64,000 bases of DNA from Glandiceps talaboti (Eukaryota; Hemichordata; Enteropneusta; Spengelidae). Position 1 is the first letter of the stretch. Every line of letters starts with the position of its first letter. The stretch is taken from NCBI RefSeq assembly GCF_964340395.1, contig NW_027554300.1, positions 1 to 64,000 of the forward strand. The letters run 5' to 3'. The position numbers and the translations under genes are program-made. Shown here in pieces: positions 1 through 10,235 of the stretch. The notes beneath the pieces are model-generated. The model was not told the origin of the DNA. It searched no databases and was given only the letters and a program-made list of their open reading frames with translations.

Positions 1-1854
1 TTGAATAGGTTTAGACCAGTTTTGATTCGTTTGGAAAAGGTTTGCACCGGTTTTTATCCGTTTTGATGAGTTTGGAATGGTTGTGGACAGATATAGACAG
101 GTGTGATAAGTTTTGACATGTTTTCGACAGGATTAGATAGGTTTGCACAGATTTTGAGTACTTTTTATCGGTTTTGGTCAGTCAAAAACTTGTTTTTGGA
201 AGTTTTAACAGGTTTTGACTCGTATGCTTATATTTTGACCTAGATTGGACATGTCTTGACCGGTTTGGCCTAAATTGCACAGGTTTTCGACTTCTTTGGA
301 CAGGTTTCGACCGATTAGTTTTGGTTTTGACCGATTTGAAATTGTTTTTGTTGAATTTTGACTCGTTTTATGCCGGTTTTGTAATAGTTATAAACGATTT
401 TGACAGGTTTACACAGTTTTTGGTTTTGACATGTATGGATTGGTTTTGATCAGGTTTGCACCGGTTGTCAACCGATTTTGCCAGGTTTTGACTCGTTTGC
501 ATAGGTTTTTTTCACTTGTTTGGACAGGTTATAACCCTTTTGGAATGTTTTGTACATGTTTTGCCAAGTTTTAAGAGGTGTGCACACATTTTGCACAGTT
601 TTGGACCTGTTTTTATCGGGTGTGAACAGTTTAAAATTGTATAGTCAGGTTTCGATCGGTTTGGACATGTTCTACGTCAAATGCACCTATTTAGGACCTG
701 GATGAGTAGATTTCGACAGGTTTGGTCGGGTTTTGACCTGTTTGGACTAGTTTGGTGAGGTGAGTTTGACATATGTGCACAAGCTTTAACAAGTTTTGCA
801 CGGTTTTGACCGGTTTTGACCAGTTTCAACCGGTTTGGTATAGTTTTCACCTATTTGTAATGGTTTTAGATAGGTTTCCATTGTTTTGGACAAATTCTGA
901 TCGGTATTGACTCGTTTGCACCTGTTTTGACATGGTTTGGACAGGTTTTGACCGGCTTTGAATAAATTGCACGGGTGTTTGACATAGTTGGACAGGTTTC
1001 GACCAGTTTGGAATGATTTTCAACAGGTTTAGACTCGTTAGGACAGGTTTTGACTGTTTTGCACAGGTTTAAACAAGTGTTGATCTTTTTACAGTTTTAA
1101 AACCTGTATTAACAGGGTTTTTCTAGTTTTTAATCGATTGCACAGGTTTTTGACCTCTATCGAACGGTTTTTAAAACAGGTTTAAAAGCGGTTTTGTACT
1201 GATTTGTACCAGCTTTGGACACGTTTAAACAGGTTTTGGACTGATGTCGACAGGTTTTGACCGGTTTTGTTTGTTTTGAATTGTTTAAAACGAGTTTGGA
1301 CATGTTTTGGCCAATTTTGACTCGTTTGCACCGGTTTTGACCAATTTTGATCGGACCAGATTGTCCGGTATTCATTGGTTTTGACCTGTTTATAAATAGT
1401 TTTGATTGATGCACCTATAATTCTATAGGTTTTGAATCAATTGCACCTATTTTTGACCTTGTAGGAACAGATGTAGACTCGTTTGCCCAAGTTTTTGACT
1501 GCTTTGGACAGGTTTTGTCCCCTTTTTCATTTGTTTTGAATAGTTTTGACTGGTTTTAACCTGTTTTAAGTCGTTTACACAGAATTTCAACTGTTTTGAA
1601 TAGATTTTGACCAGTTTTGATTCGTTTGCAAAAGTTTTGGACCGATTTCCACAAATAATCACCGCTTTTTATCCGTTTTGATTGGTATAACAGGTTTTGA
1701 ATGGTTGTGGACAGATATGGACAGGTGTGATAAGGTTTTTGGTTTTGAATAGGTTTGCACTGGTTTTTAACTGATTTTGACTGGTTTTGAGTTTGTTTCA
1801 ACAGATTTTGAACGGTTTTGAGTTTTTGCACTGGTTTCGGACCAGTTTGTTCCT

Positions 1855-2130
1855 ATAATAACTTAAACTCTGTCAAAACATGTTGCAAAATAGTCAAAAC
1901 TAGATAAAACTTGCTCACACTGGTTTCAAACCGAACAAAATTGACCAAAACCGTGCAAAACATTCAAAATCGGTCGAAAACCTTTCCAAACTTGGTCTTG
2001 AAATGACCTATACTTGACCACAAACCGACCTTTTTGTTATTTATTCTGATTTCGCCTACTTGAATGACCTTTGACCTGACACCAAGTTACCTCACTTGAT
2101 CCAGCAGATCATGAAGGTCATGACCATTTT
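1855..2130. repeat. Orientation switch and spacer inside satellite A
   Basis: From about 1865 to 1990 the repeat reads in reverse complement (CAAAAC and GACCAAAAC units instead of GTTTTG). About 140 bases of different sequence follow, including TGACCTTTGACC and AAGGTCATGACC words. The forward orientation resumes near 2140. This is either a local inversion or a foreign insert with satellite attached. Confidence 0.7.
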
Positions 2131-2722
2131 AATTCTGATCGGTTTTGACTCGTTTGGTCGTATGGACAGGTTTTGACCGCTTTGGACAGGTTTCCAAGTG
2201 GACTTTTGAGGTTTTAACATATTTGCACAGGTTTTGATATTTTTTTCATTGGTGTTGACCTGTTTAAAACCCGTTTGGAGTGATGTGTACCTGTTTTTAC
2301 TCATTTGCGTATGTTTTGGACTGATTCCGACAGGTTTTGACTGGTTGAAAATGGTTTTAATAGGTTTTAACCGGTTTTAACAAATTTGCACATATTTTAT
2401 TCCTGTGTGGAGAGGTTTTGACCGGTATTCACTCAGTTGCCCAAGTTTTATACCTGTTATGACAGGTTTTTACAGGTTAGCAACTGTTTCTAATCGGTTT
2501 ATACATGTTTCGATCGGTTTCAATTGGTTTTGAATCGTTTTCACAGATTTTAGATTGTTTTCACTGGTTTTGAACCGATGTGGCCATATCTTACCCAGTT
2601 TTAACTCGTTTGCCAAAGTTTTGGACTACTTTGGACAGATTTTGTCCCGTTTTCACCCGTTTTGAATAGTTTTGACTGGTTTTAACATGTTTTTAATCGT
2701 TTGCACAGAATTTTAATTGGTT

Positions 2723-3652
2723 TGAATAGGTTTTGACCAGTTTTGATTCGTTTGGAAAAGGTTTGCACCGGTTTTTATCCGTTTTGATGGGTTTGGAATG
2801 GTTGTGGACAGATATAGACAGGTGTGATAAGTTTTGACATGTTTTCGACAGGATTAGATAGGTTTGCACAGATTTTGAGTACTTTTTATCGGTTTTGGTC
2901 AGTCAAAAACTTGTTTTTGGAAGTTTTAACAGGTTTTGACTCGTATGCTTATATTTTGACCTAGATTGGACATGTCTGGACCGGTTTGGCCTAAATTGCA
3001 CAAGTTTTCAACTTCTTTGGACAGGTTTCGACCGATTTGAAATTGTTTTTGTTGAATTTTGACTCGTTTTATGCCGGTTTTGTAATAGTTATAAACGATT
3101 TTGACAGGTTTACACAGTTTTTGGTTTTGACATGCATGGATTGGTTTTGATCAGGTTTGCACCGGTTGTCAACCGATTTTGCCAAGTTTGGCTCGTTTGC
3201 ATAGGTTTTTTCACTTGTTTGGACAGGTTATAACCGTTTTGGAATGTTTTGTACATGTTTTGCCAAGTTTTAAGAGGTGTGCACACATTTTGCACAGTTT
3301 TGGACCTGTTTCCATTGTTTTGGACAAATTCTGATCGGTATTGACTCGTTTGCACCTGTTTTGACATTGTTTGGACAGGTTTTGACCGGCTTTGAATAAA
3401 TTGCACGGGTGTTTGACATAGTTGGACAGGTTTCGACCAGTTTGGAATGATTTTCAACAGGTTTTGACTGTTTTGCACAGGTTTAAACAAGTGTTGATAT
3501 TTTTACAGTTTTAAAACCTGTATTAACAGAGTTTTACTAGTTTTGAATATATTGTACAGGTTTTTGACCTCTATCGAACGGTTTTTAAAATAAGTTTAAA
3601 AGCGGTTTATACTGATTTGTACCAGCTTTGGACACGTTTAAACAGGTTTTGG
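2723..3652. repeat. Second copy of a ~1.2 kb block of satellite A
   Basis: This block repeats positions 1 to about 1240 almost base for base, starting at the shared run TTGAATAGGTTT and at an offset of 2722 at its left end. It lacks about 250 bases that copy 1 carries (roughly 612-868). A third, more diverged copy of the beginning lies near 1590-1740. The two copies part at GGACT: copy 1 continues as satellite, copy 2 runs into polymerase sequence. Confidence 0.8.
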
Positions 3653-3655
3653 ACT

Positions 3656-5104
3656 AATAAATAATCAACTTCCGATAACATCATTTCCATAAATTTCTTG
3701 GAAGCACTTGGTCCACTGTAAATGACACTTTTTTTACTAAATGTGTCATGGTAACATCAGACTAGTTTATAACCAAAACTACATACTTTATGTTTTTGAT
3801 AATGTTGCGTGAATACCGTATTATTGTTAGTATTATTTACTTTTTCGGTTATAGATTCGAAATCTGCGTAAATAACAAACGGTGCATTTAATTGTTTTGG
3901 GTAATTTTTAAATGGTAACCATTTATATTCCTCAGTTGGTAATCGTATAGCTTGCGTCTTATTTATTTCAAAACAAATGGGAATATGTTTATTTAAAATT
4001 TCTGTGGTTGTAAAATGTTGTAAACAATATCTACAAAAATACTTTCTTCCATTATAGATTGTTATATCATGCATGAATCGATTAAAGTCTTTGATCCAAA
4101 CATAATGTTGTTGACTATCATCACGAGTTATTAGTAGTAAATCAAGATGATTTTCACAAATTTGTTTACTAACATAAATTGGATATGCTTGTTTATTGTT
4201 ATAACCAAATACAGAAATCGATATATTATTTTGGTTTTCGATTTTAGGAATTTGTTTTATAGTGACTGGGAATGTTATTCCTTTATAATCTAAATCATTG
4301 ATATGTTGTTTGTATCTCGATGGTCTATTTTTATTAATTTCAACTGGAAATTTATATGCTAAATGACACCATCTAAAGTACTCATTGTCATTATTTTGGA
4401 TGTTAATGAGGCCTTTCATATGATGTTGTAATTCTTTTGGTAATTTGATATATGAGTTACCTTGTAAAGGCTCGTATTTTACAATATTTACATAAAAATT
4501 GAGAAGTGTTTTTATTTGCCATTCAGAACCGCCACATAACCATTTAGCGATGCGTTCAGTTATTCTTTCGTAACTTGAATTCATTTGTTCGTCTATTTGA
4601 TCTACTATTAAAATAATCATCATTTGTTATTTCTGTCTCCATATTTTGATCATATTTAACAAATTTTATCTTCAAGGTTAATATTGCTTTTATTCCACCT
4701 GTATCTTGTAAATTTTGTTTTAAGAGTTCTTTTATTAAATATTTATTTTCATTTAACTGTGAATAAAGTTCTTTTTCAGTAATAACAATTTCATACGACT
4801 TCACATATCCATTAAAAGCTCTCTCAAGTTCATGATATTTAGGTGGTATTAGAACACCACCTACATGTCGATAACCTCTGTTAATAAGAGTTTGATATGT
4901 ATCATTTCCTATTTTAACCATACGTTTGGTAATAGGATTAATGATATATTGTTCCGTTAATGGTCGAGGAAGATTATCAGGTATTGACCAATCTAAGATA
5001 TTTTTAGGCAAAGGTTGTAAATCCCCATTCCGTATAAGTTTATTGTACACACGTCTACCAACTTTTATCATTCGGTTAGTGTGTGGGTTTAAAATCTTTA
5101 TCAT
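3656..5104 (-). pseudogene. Protein-primed DNA polymerase B, N-terminal part only
   Basis: This gene would replicate the element by protein-primed synthesis. Reading from 5104 downward, the first 182-codon frame has two NPxTxRxxKxGxxxY modules (residues about 4-24 and 54-74), like the 2-cysteine-adaptor-type motif of Polinton and large-DNA-virus proteins. A frameshift between about 4623 and 4560 moves reading into a second frame of 288 codons. That frame has a C2H2-type finger (CRYC...HIPIC, residues 198-217) and the exonuclease I motif FVIYADFES (249-257). A TGA at 3757-3759 interrupts it. The same frame beyond the stop still looks like polymerase until about 3660, where satellite A begins. 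The remaining exonuclease and all palm/thumb motifs are absent. Identity is firm; function is lost. Confidence 0.9.
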
Positions 5105-5144
5105 GTTATAGAATGTAAAAAAAGATTTATATCCATTAAAGTAT

Positions 5145-5510
5145 TTATTTATTTAATTGTAAATTACAAGTTTTTTTTCTATGTCTATACAACGCAAAAT
5201 AGCTACCTAATTCTAAGCTACATTCACAAATATATCTCTTAGGTTGTTTAATGCAAGGTGTACTTCTGTTATAATGTTTATTTAAATGACATTCATATTT
5301 GTAAGCAAATTTACATTTATCACAAGTAAACTCAGGGAAAACACGTTTGCATGTTGGGCATGTATCAATATATTGGATTTTATTTTTCTCAGAACATTTT
5401 CTTGTGTTTTCATGTTTATTTAAATTATGCTGATGTTTAAAATGTCTATTACATATTTCACATATATAGTCAGGTGCTGAACGATTACAAGAATCACATT
5501 TAACTCGCAT
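5145..5510 (-). CDS. Small multi-zinc-finger protein
   Basis: An intact 121-residue protein, rich in paired cysteines and histidines. Residues about 14-39 give CDSC/CEIC...HLNKH-like spacing, and a second unit near 51-85 repeats it (CPTC, CDKC, HLNKHYNRSTPC). The C-terminus has CECS...LYRHRKKTC. These are C2H2-type fingers with extra zinc knuckles, consistent with nucleic-acid binding. It sits 40 bases upstream of the polymerase gene on the same strand and has its own TATA-like box and upstream element. A role as transcription regulator of the element is an inference from fold and position. I do not recognise a named family. Confidence 0.75.
   Translation of the reverse strand: MRVKCDSCNRSAPDYICEICNRHFKHQHNLNKHENTRKCSEKNKIQYIDTCPTCKRVFPEFTCDKCKFAYKYECHLNKHYNRSTPCIKQPKRYICECSLELGSYFALYRHRKKTCNLQLNK
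5152..5159 (-). promoter_or_regulatory. Weak early-type promoter match before polymerase
   Basis: TTTAATTG lies 48 bases upstream of the polymerase start at 5104, with a TTTATATCC box about 20-30 bases upstream. The spacing matches the stronger elements at 5563 and 18258, but the GAGYGCA part is missing. It lies in the 3' end of the zinc-finger gene. Confidence 0.35.
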
Positions 5511-5534
5511 TGTATATTCGTAAATACTTTGAAT

Positions 5535-5576
5535 ATGTATATATACCCTGTGTTGTTATCTCTTTAATTGAGTGCA
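5535..5576 (-). promoter_or_regulatory. Putative early promoter of the zinc-finger gene
   Basis: TATGTATATA (5535-5544) lies 25-34 bases before the start codon. TTTAATTGAGTGCA (5563-5576) lies about 53 bases before it, preceded by ATCTC. The same two words occur at nearly the same distances upstream of the minus-strand gene at 18209. The function is inferred from this conservation. Confidence 0.6.
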
Positions 5577-5624
5577 CGTCAACCTTTAGGTAAACGTTAG
5601 TAACTGTAAGTAACGTTAGTAACT

Positions 5625-6290
5625 TTAAGTTAGCTCAAGTTGAAATGAAATTGGATAACCATTAAAATTTATTAGTTCGTTTTTTTGATTAGTTATCCAA
5701 ATTCGAATACTAGTTATAGTCATTTTCTTGATGGGTACTGGAACATTAGCGGGAAATGAATAAGTGACAGATTTTCCTATTTCACCCTTATCATCTAACA
5801 TTAAAATTTGTAAATAATTAGACCTTTTCCCATTGATGTAATTAGTAGGTGTATCTATAATATCACAATAGACTACGTATTCAGTCACATGAAGAAAATT
5901 TACTTTGTTTGGACTAATACCCGATGAAATATATTCTTTCTCTTCAAAACCAAGTATTTTCGCAAAATTCTTAGGTTTTGAAAAGTTTACTTTAACGTTA
6001 TCACCGAGTACCATCCGTGTTTTTCCTGTTGATAAAATTCTATTAAAATTAATCAATTGTGTTCTACCAATCGCTTGCGATAATGTTTCTACATTGTAAT
6101 TACCTGGTTCTATTTTTTTAACTGACGTTTTATTGTTAGCGGTAAAAGCAATTTCATTGTTTTCTTTCGTAATATTATACCAGGAATTATATAGTTTACA
6201 CTCCAACAATCGTATCTGTTTATAACCAATCAGCGTTTCTGTAAAATTGATAGTAATATCATTAGATTTTTCATATATATATAACTTCAT
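5625..6290 (-). CDS. Penton-like structural protein (candidate)
   Basis: Intact, 221 residues. The N-terminal half has a long-strand pattern and the motif PGNYNVETLSQAI (about residues 62-74). The C-terminus ends in an Asn-Gln-Lys...INFNGYPISFQLEL segment. Animal Polintons carry a protein with this layout: a G-x-Y-x-(I/V)-x-x-L turn and a terminal FxGxxIxxxLxL strand. I read it as a minor capsid/penton-type, mainly beta protein, but a fibre or other virion role is possible. It is divergently arranged with the plus-strand gene at 6361, sharing a short AT-rich spacer full of AGTATA. This suggests late expression together with the structural genes. Confidence 0.5.
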   Translation of the reverse strand: MKLYIYEKSNDITINFTETLIGYKQIRLLECKLYNSWYNITKENNEIAFTANNKTSVKKIEPGNYNVETLSQAIGRTQLINFNRILSTGKTRMVLGDNVKVNFSKPKNFAKILGFEEKEYISSGISPNKVNFLHVTEYVVYCDIIDTPTNYINGKRSNYLQILMLDDKGEIGKSVTYSFPANVPVPIKKMTITSIRIWITNQKNELINFNGYPISFQLELT

Positions 6291-6360
6291 TGTTTTTAAT
6301 AGTATAGTATATTATAGTATATTATATTATATATAGTATAAATATATTACATACTATAAT
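6291..6360. promoter_or_regulatory. Bidirectional AT-rich promoter spacer
   Basis: This 70-base spacer separates two divergent starts (6290 minus, 6361 plus). It is nearly pure A/T with repeated AGTATA and its complement TATACT-type words (ATAGTATAGTATATTATAG, then ATATAGTATAAATA). The same AGTATA word precedes several other starts in the element. Confidence 0.55.
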
Positions 6361-7370
6361 ATGCCATCACCATCAATTTTTGGACTAGGTAAGATAACAC
6401 CTCAAGGATATGCACTTAATGATCTCAGAGATATTAACGCAACAAATTTATCTGGACGACATAATAATAAAGATTTTGTTTTAAGATGGAAGAATGAAAA
6501 GAAAAAATATAAATAGAACCAGCGGCAGTTCAATCACACGAACATACCAATAATTTAGTAGACCTAAATGATGTAGATGATACAATCGAAGAATATAAAG
6601 TATCAAAACATCATGTGCCATTTGGTTTTGCGTATAGCAACAGAGCTGCTACGTTCTATACTTTTGATTTACCACGAGATTATGTTGAAATGCTTAAAAA
6701 GCCATTAACTATTGATTATGGTTTAACTGACCGAGTTCCTTATGTGTCAGTTCATAATAACAATGATAAAACATTTAGTTTAGCTGATATCAGACATTAT
6801 TTACCGGAACCAGATCCTAGACTAGACCTGTTAGACTTTCTCAAACCAAAGCTGCATTTAAAAATGGATGAGACAACAACATTAGTAGATAATGACAATA
6901 TTTTTATTAGAATTATGAATTCAGGGGAATGGTATTGTGGTTATAACATTGATGAAGGAATTATTAACTTATTTTATGATGCGCAGTTTAAAACATTCGG
7001 TTTGAAACCTATTGATGTGGCAAAACTAGAATTGTCTAGTGCTAGTGATGTGTCGGTGGATGATATGAAGAAAGTAACCAGTAGTACCATTATTACTAAA
7101 TGTATTAAATTAAATACTGAGGGTGAATACGATACTCTTTTAGATGGATTTTCAATAGCATGTGAACGACGTACATTATTAACTATTGAAATTCATATTG
7201 AGAATGAGAATATTAATGTTACTTTTACAGAAAATAAAGTGTCATCTAAATTAGCGGAAGCATTACAAACAAATGAAGTGTTACATGCAATAACACAAGG
7301 GTTAAAGTTTTTAGATATTAAAACAATAACTTTGAAACGTTTGATTCTTATAGATTTTAAAGTATTTTAA
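6361..7370 (+). pseudogene. Fibre-like structural protein, frameshifted
   Basis: An ATG at 6361 starts a 50-codon frame with YALNDLRDINAT near residue 22. It ends at TAG 6511-6516, just after an A-run. A second frame, open from about 6513, contains LVDLNDVDDTIEEY and then about 250 more residues to 7370. The two frames read as one protein interrupted by a one-base shift at the A-run near 6503-6512. LNDLRDI and LNDVDD are collar-like words resembling those of viral tail/fibre proteins; the next gene starts with the same LNDLRDI. The long C-terminal part begins PFGFAYSNRAATFYTFDLPRDY and shows no enzyme motif. Fibre/spike function is an inference. Confidence 0.5.
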
Positions 7371-7397
7371 ATAGATTAATTATATATACACATAATA

Positions 7398-8040
7398 ATG
7401 ACCACAACAATAAACTCTCGCAGCTTATCTCTCAATGATCTTAGGGATATTAAATTTAAGAAACCAATCACAGGTGTTAAATATTACTTAGAATATGAAA
7501 ATAATATGTTTAAATTAAAGCCGATTCCACCTCCAAAACCTAAAACAGAAGAAAGAGGAGAAGAAATTGCAATAATTCAATTAAACCGCAAAAGAATTAT
7601 TAGAATAATGTTAAATGAATTTTCTCATATAATAAACACAAATAAAGTAATATATGAAGAGATAGAAAAAAAAACTATATACTACCAGGAACTTATCATA
7701 TACAACATGTTGTAGATAGTGGTGGTATGAGAGAGGAATAATTAATGTTAATTTAAAGTTTTCTACCGATAGATCTAGAGATACACAAACTATAACTCAT
7801 TCAACATTTATTATAAACAAACAAATTATACCAGCATCTATTTCTCGATTTTTAGTAGTGCAAAATAAATCAAAAATTACTTCTTCTTTTGAGGTATTTA
7901 ATCGTCAAGATTTAAAAGTAGTCTTTCATTCCACTTTAATTATCAAACCTTTTAAAAATGATATTTATGAATATATAACTGATATACCTCCAGAATCATA
8001 CGACTTTAAATATGAATTTGAAACCATTAAATTCTATTGA
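7398..8040 (+). pseudogene. Second LNDLRDI protein, broken twice
   Basis: The start at 7398 gives SLSLNDLRDIKFKKPITG, sharing the LNDLRDI leader with the gene at 6361, followed by a Pro-Lys-rich neck (PIPPPKPK). The first frame closes at 7715 after an A-run (about 7665-7672). Sequence in another frame (about 7690-7730) and then a third (about 7720-8040) looks like the continuation, ending in DLKVVFHSTLIIKPF and EFETIKFY. At least two small indels therefore split a gene of about 210 residues. The last 50 bases are partly repeated just downstream. It probably encodes a fibre-like paralogue; no enzyme motif is visible. Confidence 0.5.
7900..7950. repeat. Direct repeat, copy 1 (51 bp)
   Basis: AATCGTCAA...TATCAAACCT recurs at 8048-8098 with an exact 148-base offset and only a few mismatches. 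The first copy lies inside the coding remnant ending at 8040. Confidence 0.85.
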
Positions 8041-8047
8041 AATACCA

Positions 8048-8098
8048 AATCGTCAATATTTAAAAGTAGTGTTTCATTCCACTTTAATTATCAAACCT
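8048..8098. repeat. Direct repeat, copy 2 (51 bp)
   Basis: This is the partner of 7900-7950. It lies just after the stop at 8040 and is followed by A/T-rich filler (AAAATAATAT units) and three AAAGTGATAC units (about 8152-8182). It looks like slippage or a local duplication of the gene's 3' end. Confidence 0.85.
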
Positions 8099-8188
8099 TA
8101 TAGTTATAAAAATAATATAAAAATAATATAAAAATAATATTTTTACATATATAAAGTGATACAAAGTGATACAAAGTGATACCATAAA

Positions 8189-8659
8189 ATGATTGATCAA
8201 AATATTAAAACGATACAAGACCTACTCGATTATCTTACACGAGTATGTAGTGCGTATAGACGTTCTTATAAATTATTAAGTCGTGTTAATAAAGGGATAC
8301 TTATTACTAGTTGAATTATTTCAGGAGTTGGTGCATTAGCTGCTGTTCCAGCGATTCCAGTTTTTATTAGTTTATTAGCAGCTGTTCCAATAGTTGTTAC
8401 AGTTGTCAACCAAAACTTAAAATTATCGGATAAAGTATCACGATTAAAAGTACAATATAAGAATTTCAAAGAATTACTAACATATACGCAAGCAAATATT
8501 TACTCTGAAACACCTCAGGAATTTATTCGGGAAGTATTCATGAAGTCTCTCGAAATGCAAAAAGCTGCTAATTATACTCCACCTTTGGAACGTTATTTGA
8601 AGTATTATAAACTGAATGGTTATTCAGATACGAAGTCGCCACACGCTATAGTCAAATAA
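8189..8659 (+). pseudogene. Small membrane protein with an in-frame TGA
   Basis: The ATG at 8189 opens a frame of 156 codons ending at TAA 8657-8659, interrupted only by TGA at 8312-8314 (codon 42). The first 41 residues are polar, with IQDLLDYLTRVCSAYRR. After the stop comes a strongly hydrophobic, Ala/Val/Pro-rich stretch (ISGVGALAAVPAIP...LLAAVPIVVTVV), a likely membrane hairpin. A Lys-rich region and ERYLKYYKLNGY near the end follow. Polintons of invertebrates often carry a protein with this order (polar N-terminus, glycine/alanine-rich membrane hairpin, charged tail); its role is unknown. Confidence 0.6.
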
Positions 8660-8700
8660 TAAAAAAAAAATAAAAAAAAAAAAAATAAAAATGTTTACTG

Positions 8701-8718
8701 TATAGTATATATACTATA
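8701..8718. promoter_or_regulatory. 18-bp perfect palindrome before integrase
   Basis: TATAGTATATATACTATA is its own reverse complement and lies 7 bases upstream of the integrase ATG at 8726. Its central 16 bases recur at 16304-16319, 5 bases upstream of another start. It may be a TATA-type late promoter or a dimer-binding site. Confidence 0.6.
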
Positions 8719-8725
8719 CTATACT

Positions 8726-9833
8726 ATGGATCAGTATTTGCGAGACTTGTATTATAATTCTGATTTAGCATACAGCGGCATCTCAAAATTGTGGTGTAAA
8801 ATCAAAGAAGACGTGAAACAAAAAAAAAATAAAAAAAATTAAGTATAAGGAAATGAAACAATGGTTAGAAGAACAAGAAGTTTACACTATGCACAAACCA
8901 GCGATTAAAAAGTTCCCTTACCGCAAAGTAATTGTTTCTGGAATCGATGACCAGTGGCAAGCTGACATTGTAGAGATGTCCAATGACCAGGGGTATCGTT
9001 ACATCCTGACTGTTATCGATGTGTTATCGAAGTATGCCTGGGCGATACCACTCAAGTCAAAACGTGGTATTGAAATGGCTGACTCCTTTGAGTTAATTTT
9101 TAAAGACCGTGAACCGAATAAAATACAGTTTGATGAAGGACGGGAATTTTACAATAAGTATGTTAAAGATCTCTTTGAAAATCGTGAAATTTAGTGGTTT
9201 AGTACACGGTCAGATAAAAAGGCATCGGTTGTCGAGCGTTTTAACAGGACACTTAAATCACGTATGTAAAAATATTTTACTGATAAACAAACTAGAAATT
9301 GGGTAGATGTACTAGATCGATTAATGGATGGTTATAACAATACCTACCACAATTCAATCCACATGACTCCGAAGGAAGCATCATTACCAAAGAATGAAAA
9401 TATTGTTTGGTATAATTTGTATGGTGCTTATCTCACTGTTGAATATGGAACTCCGAAGTTTAATATCGGTGATACCGTGAGAATTTCCAAATATAAGAAC
9501 GTGTTTGCCAAAGGATATCTACCAAACTATACGCGTGAACTTTTCAAAACCAAACAAATTATCTTTGGTCCCGTTATTGTTTACACTCTAGAAGATTTGT
9601 CGGGTGAAGACATTGACGGCACGTTTTATGAACAAGAATTATCGATTGATGAGCGCACGCATATGACTGAGGAATCGAAGGAATCGAAGGAGCCGAAGGA
9701 ATATAAAATTGAAAAAATATTACGTAAGAAAAAAATTAAAGGCCATGAATACGCATTGGTAAAATGGTTAGGATATGGCGATAAATTCAATTCTTGGGAA
9801 CCGATTGAAAATATTAAGAAAATTAAAAAATAG
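8726..9833 (+). pseudogene. Retroviral-type integrase with C-terminal chromodomain
   Basis: The integrase inserts the element into the host genome. The ATG at 8726 gives an N-terminal piece that ends in A-runs at 8820-8842, where a frame slip is needed to enter the frame used from 8853 on. Catalytic residues are visible: Asp in WQADIV (codon at 8964), Asp in QFDEGREF (9132) and Glu in VVERFNRTLK (9234), 33 codons after the second Asp. Two in-frame stops, TAG 9192-9194 and TAA 9267-9269, interrupt the core. The same frame continues through NNTYHNSIHMTPKEA to a chromodomain (about 9700-9830; EKILRKKKIKGHEYALVKWL, then SWEP). Chromodomains in integrases bind modified histones and guide insertion. 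The family call is firm; this copy is dead. Confidence 0.93.
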
Positions 9834-9851
9834 TATAATGTATAGTACATT

Positions 9852-10235
9852 ATGTTTGGAGAACATAACATCACAAATTTTTTAAACAAGTACAAAGAAG
9901 TCCTTGGTTTTAATGTAGAGCTAGAATGGGACAGTTTCAGAAGGAAAAATATGCATGTATTAATAGTAAATACAGGGGCAAAATTGAAAGATCAAAATAT
10001 ATATCAGATTATTTTAGCCTTTTGTAAAGAAGTAAAAAAAAAGAGTTTTTTTAAACGTATTGAATTCGTAGATTTATTTCCAGAGCCAGAGGACAATCAA
10101 GAAGTTAAATTTTTAAATGAATACTGGGTTCTTAAATTAATACAAGATACTAAGAACAGACGTATACTATGGAAATTTATCAGTATGTTTTATATAGTGT
10201 TTTGTATAGAGTTACTTGAAAAATGTGGTCATTAG
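9852..10235 (+). CDS. Conserved-looking protein of unknown function
   Basis: An intact 127-residue frame, starting 11 bases after TATAGTACATT, a variant of the upstream word seen at other starts. It is Lys-rich, with a run LKDQNIYQIILAFCKEVKKK and an acidic LFPEPEDNQEVKF segment. The C-terminus is hydrophobic (WKFISMFYIVFCIELL) and overlaps the start of the next gene at 10223. Its place between integrase and a virion-type protein suggests a small element gene. It lacks the His/Asp/Cys pattern expected of the protease that Polintons usually carry. I do not recognise a family. Confidence 0.5.
   Translation: MFGEHNITNFLNKYKEVLGFNVELEWDSFRRKNMHVLIVNTGAKLKDQNIYQIILAFCKEVKKKSFFKRIEFVDLFPEPEDNQEVKFLNEYWVLKLIQDTKNRRILWKFISMFYIVFCIELLEKCGH

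Larger units (their letters stand above)
1..3655. repeat. Satellite A, degenerate G/T-rich tandem array
   Basis: The stretch is built of short, poorly conserved units of about 10-12 bases of the form TTTTGACNGGTTT or TTTGCACAGG, repeated hundreds of times. The plus strand is strikingly rich in T and G. Minus-strand open frames within it (for example 1157-1414 and 3110-3490) read as monotonous Ser-Lys-Pro-Val-rich peptides and are by-products of the repeat, not genes. The array continues off the left edge of the window and stops abruptly at about 3652-3656, where polymerase coding sequence begins. Confidence 0.9.

Noticed and set aside
1157-3490. Several minus-strand open frames of 70-126 codons rich in Ser, Lys, Pro, Val, Gln
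   Set aside because: They follow the satellite unit, lie in different frames and have no domain; they are repeat artefacts.
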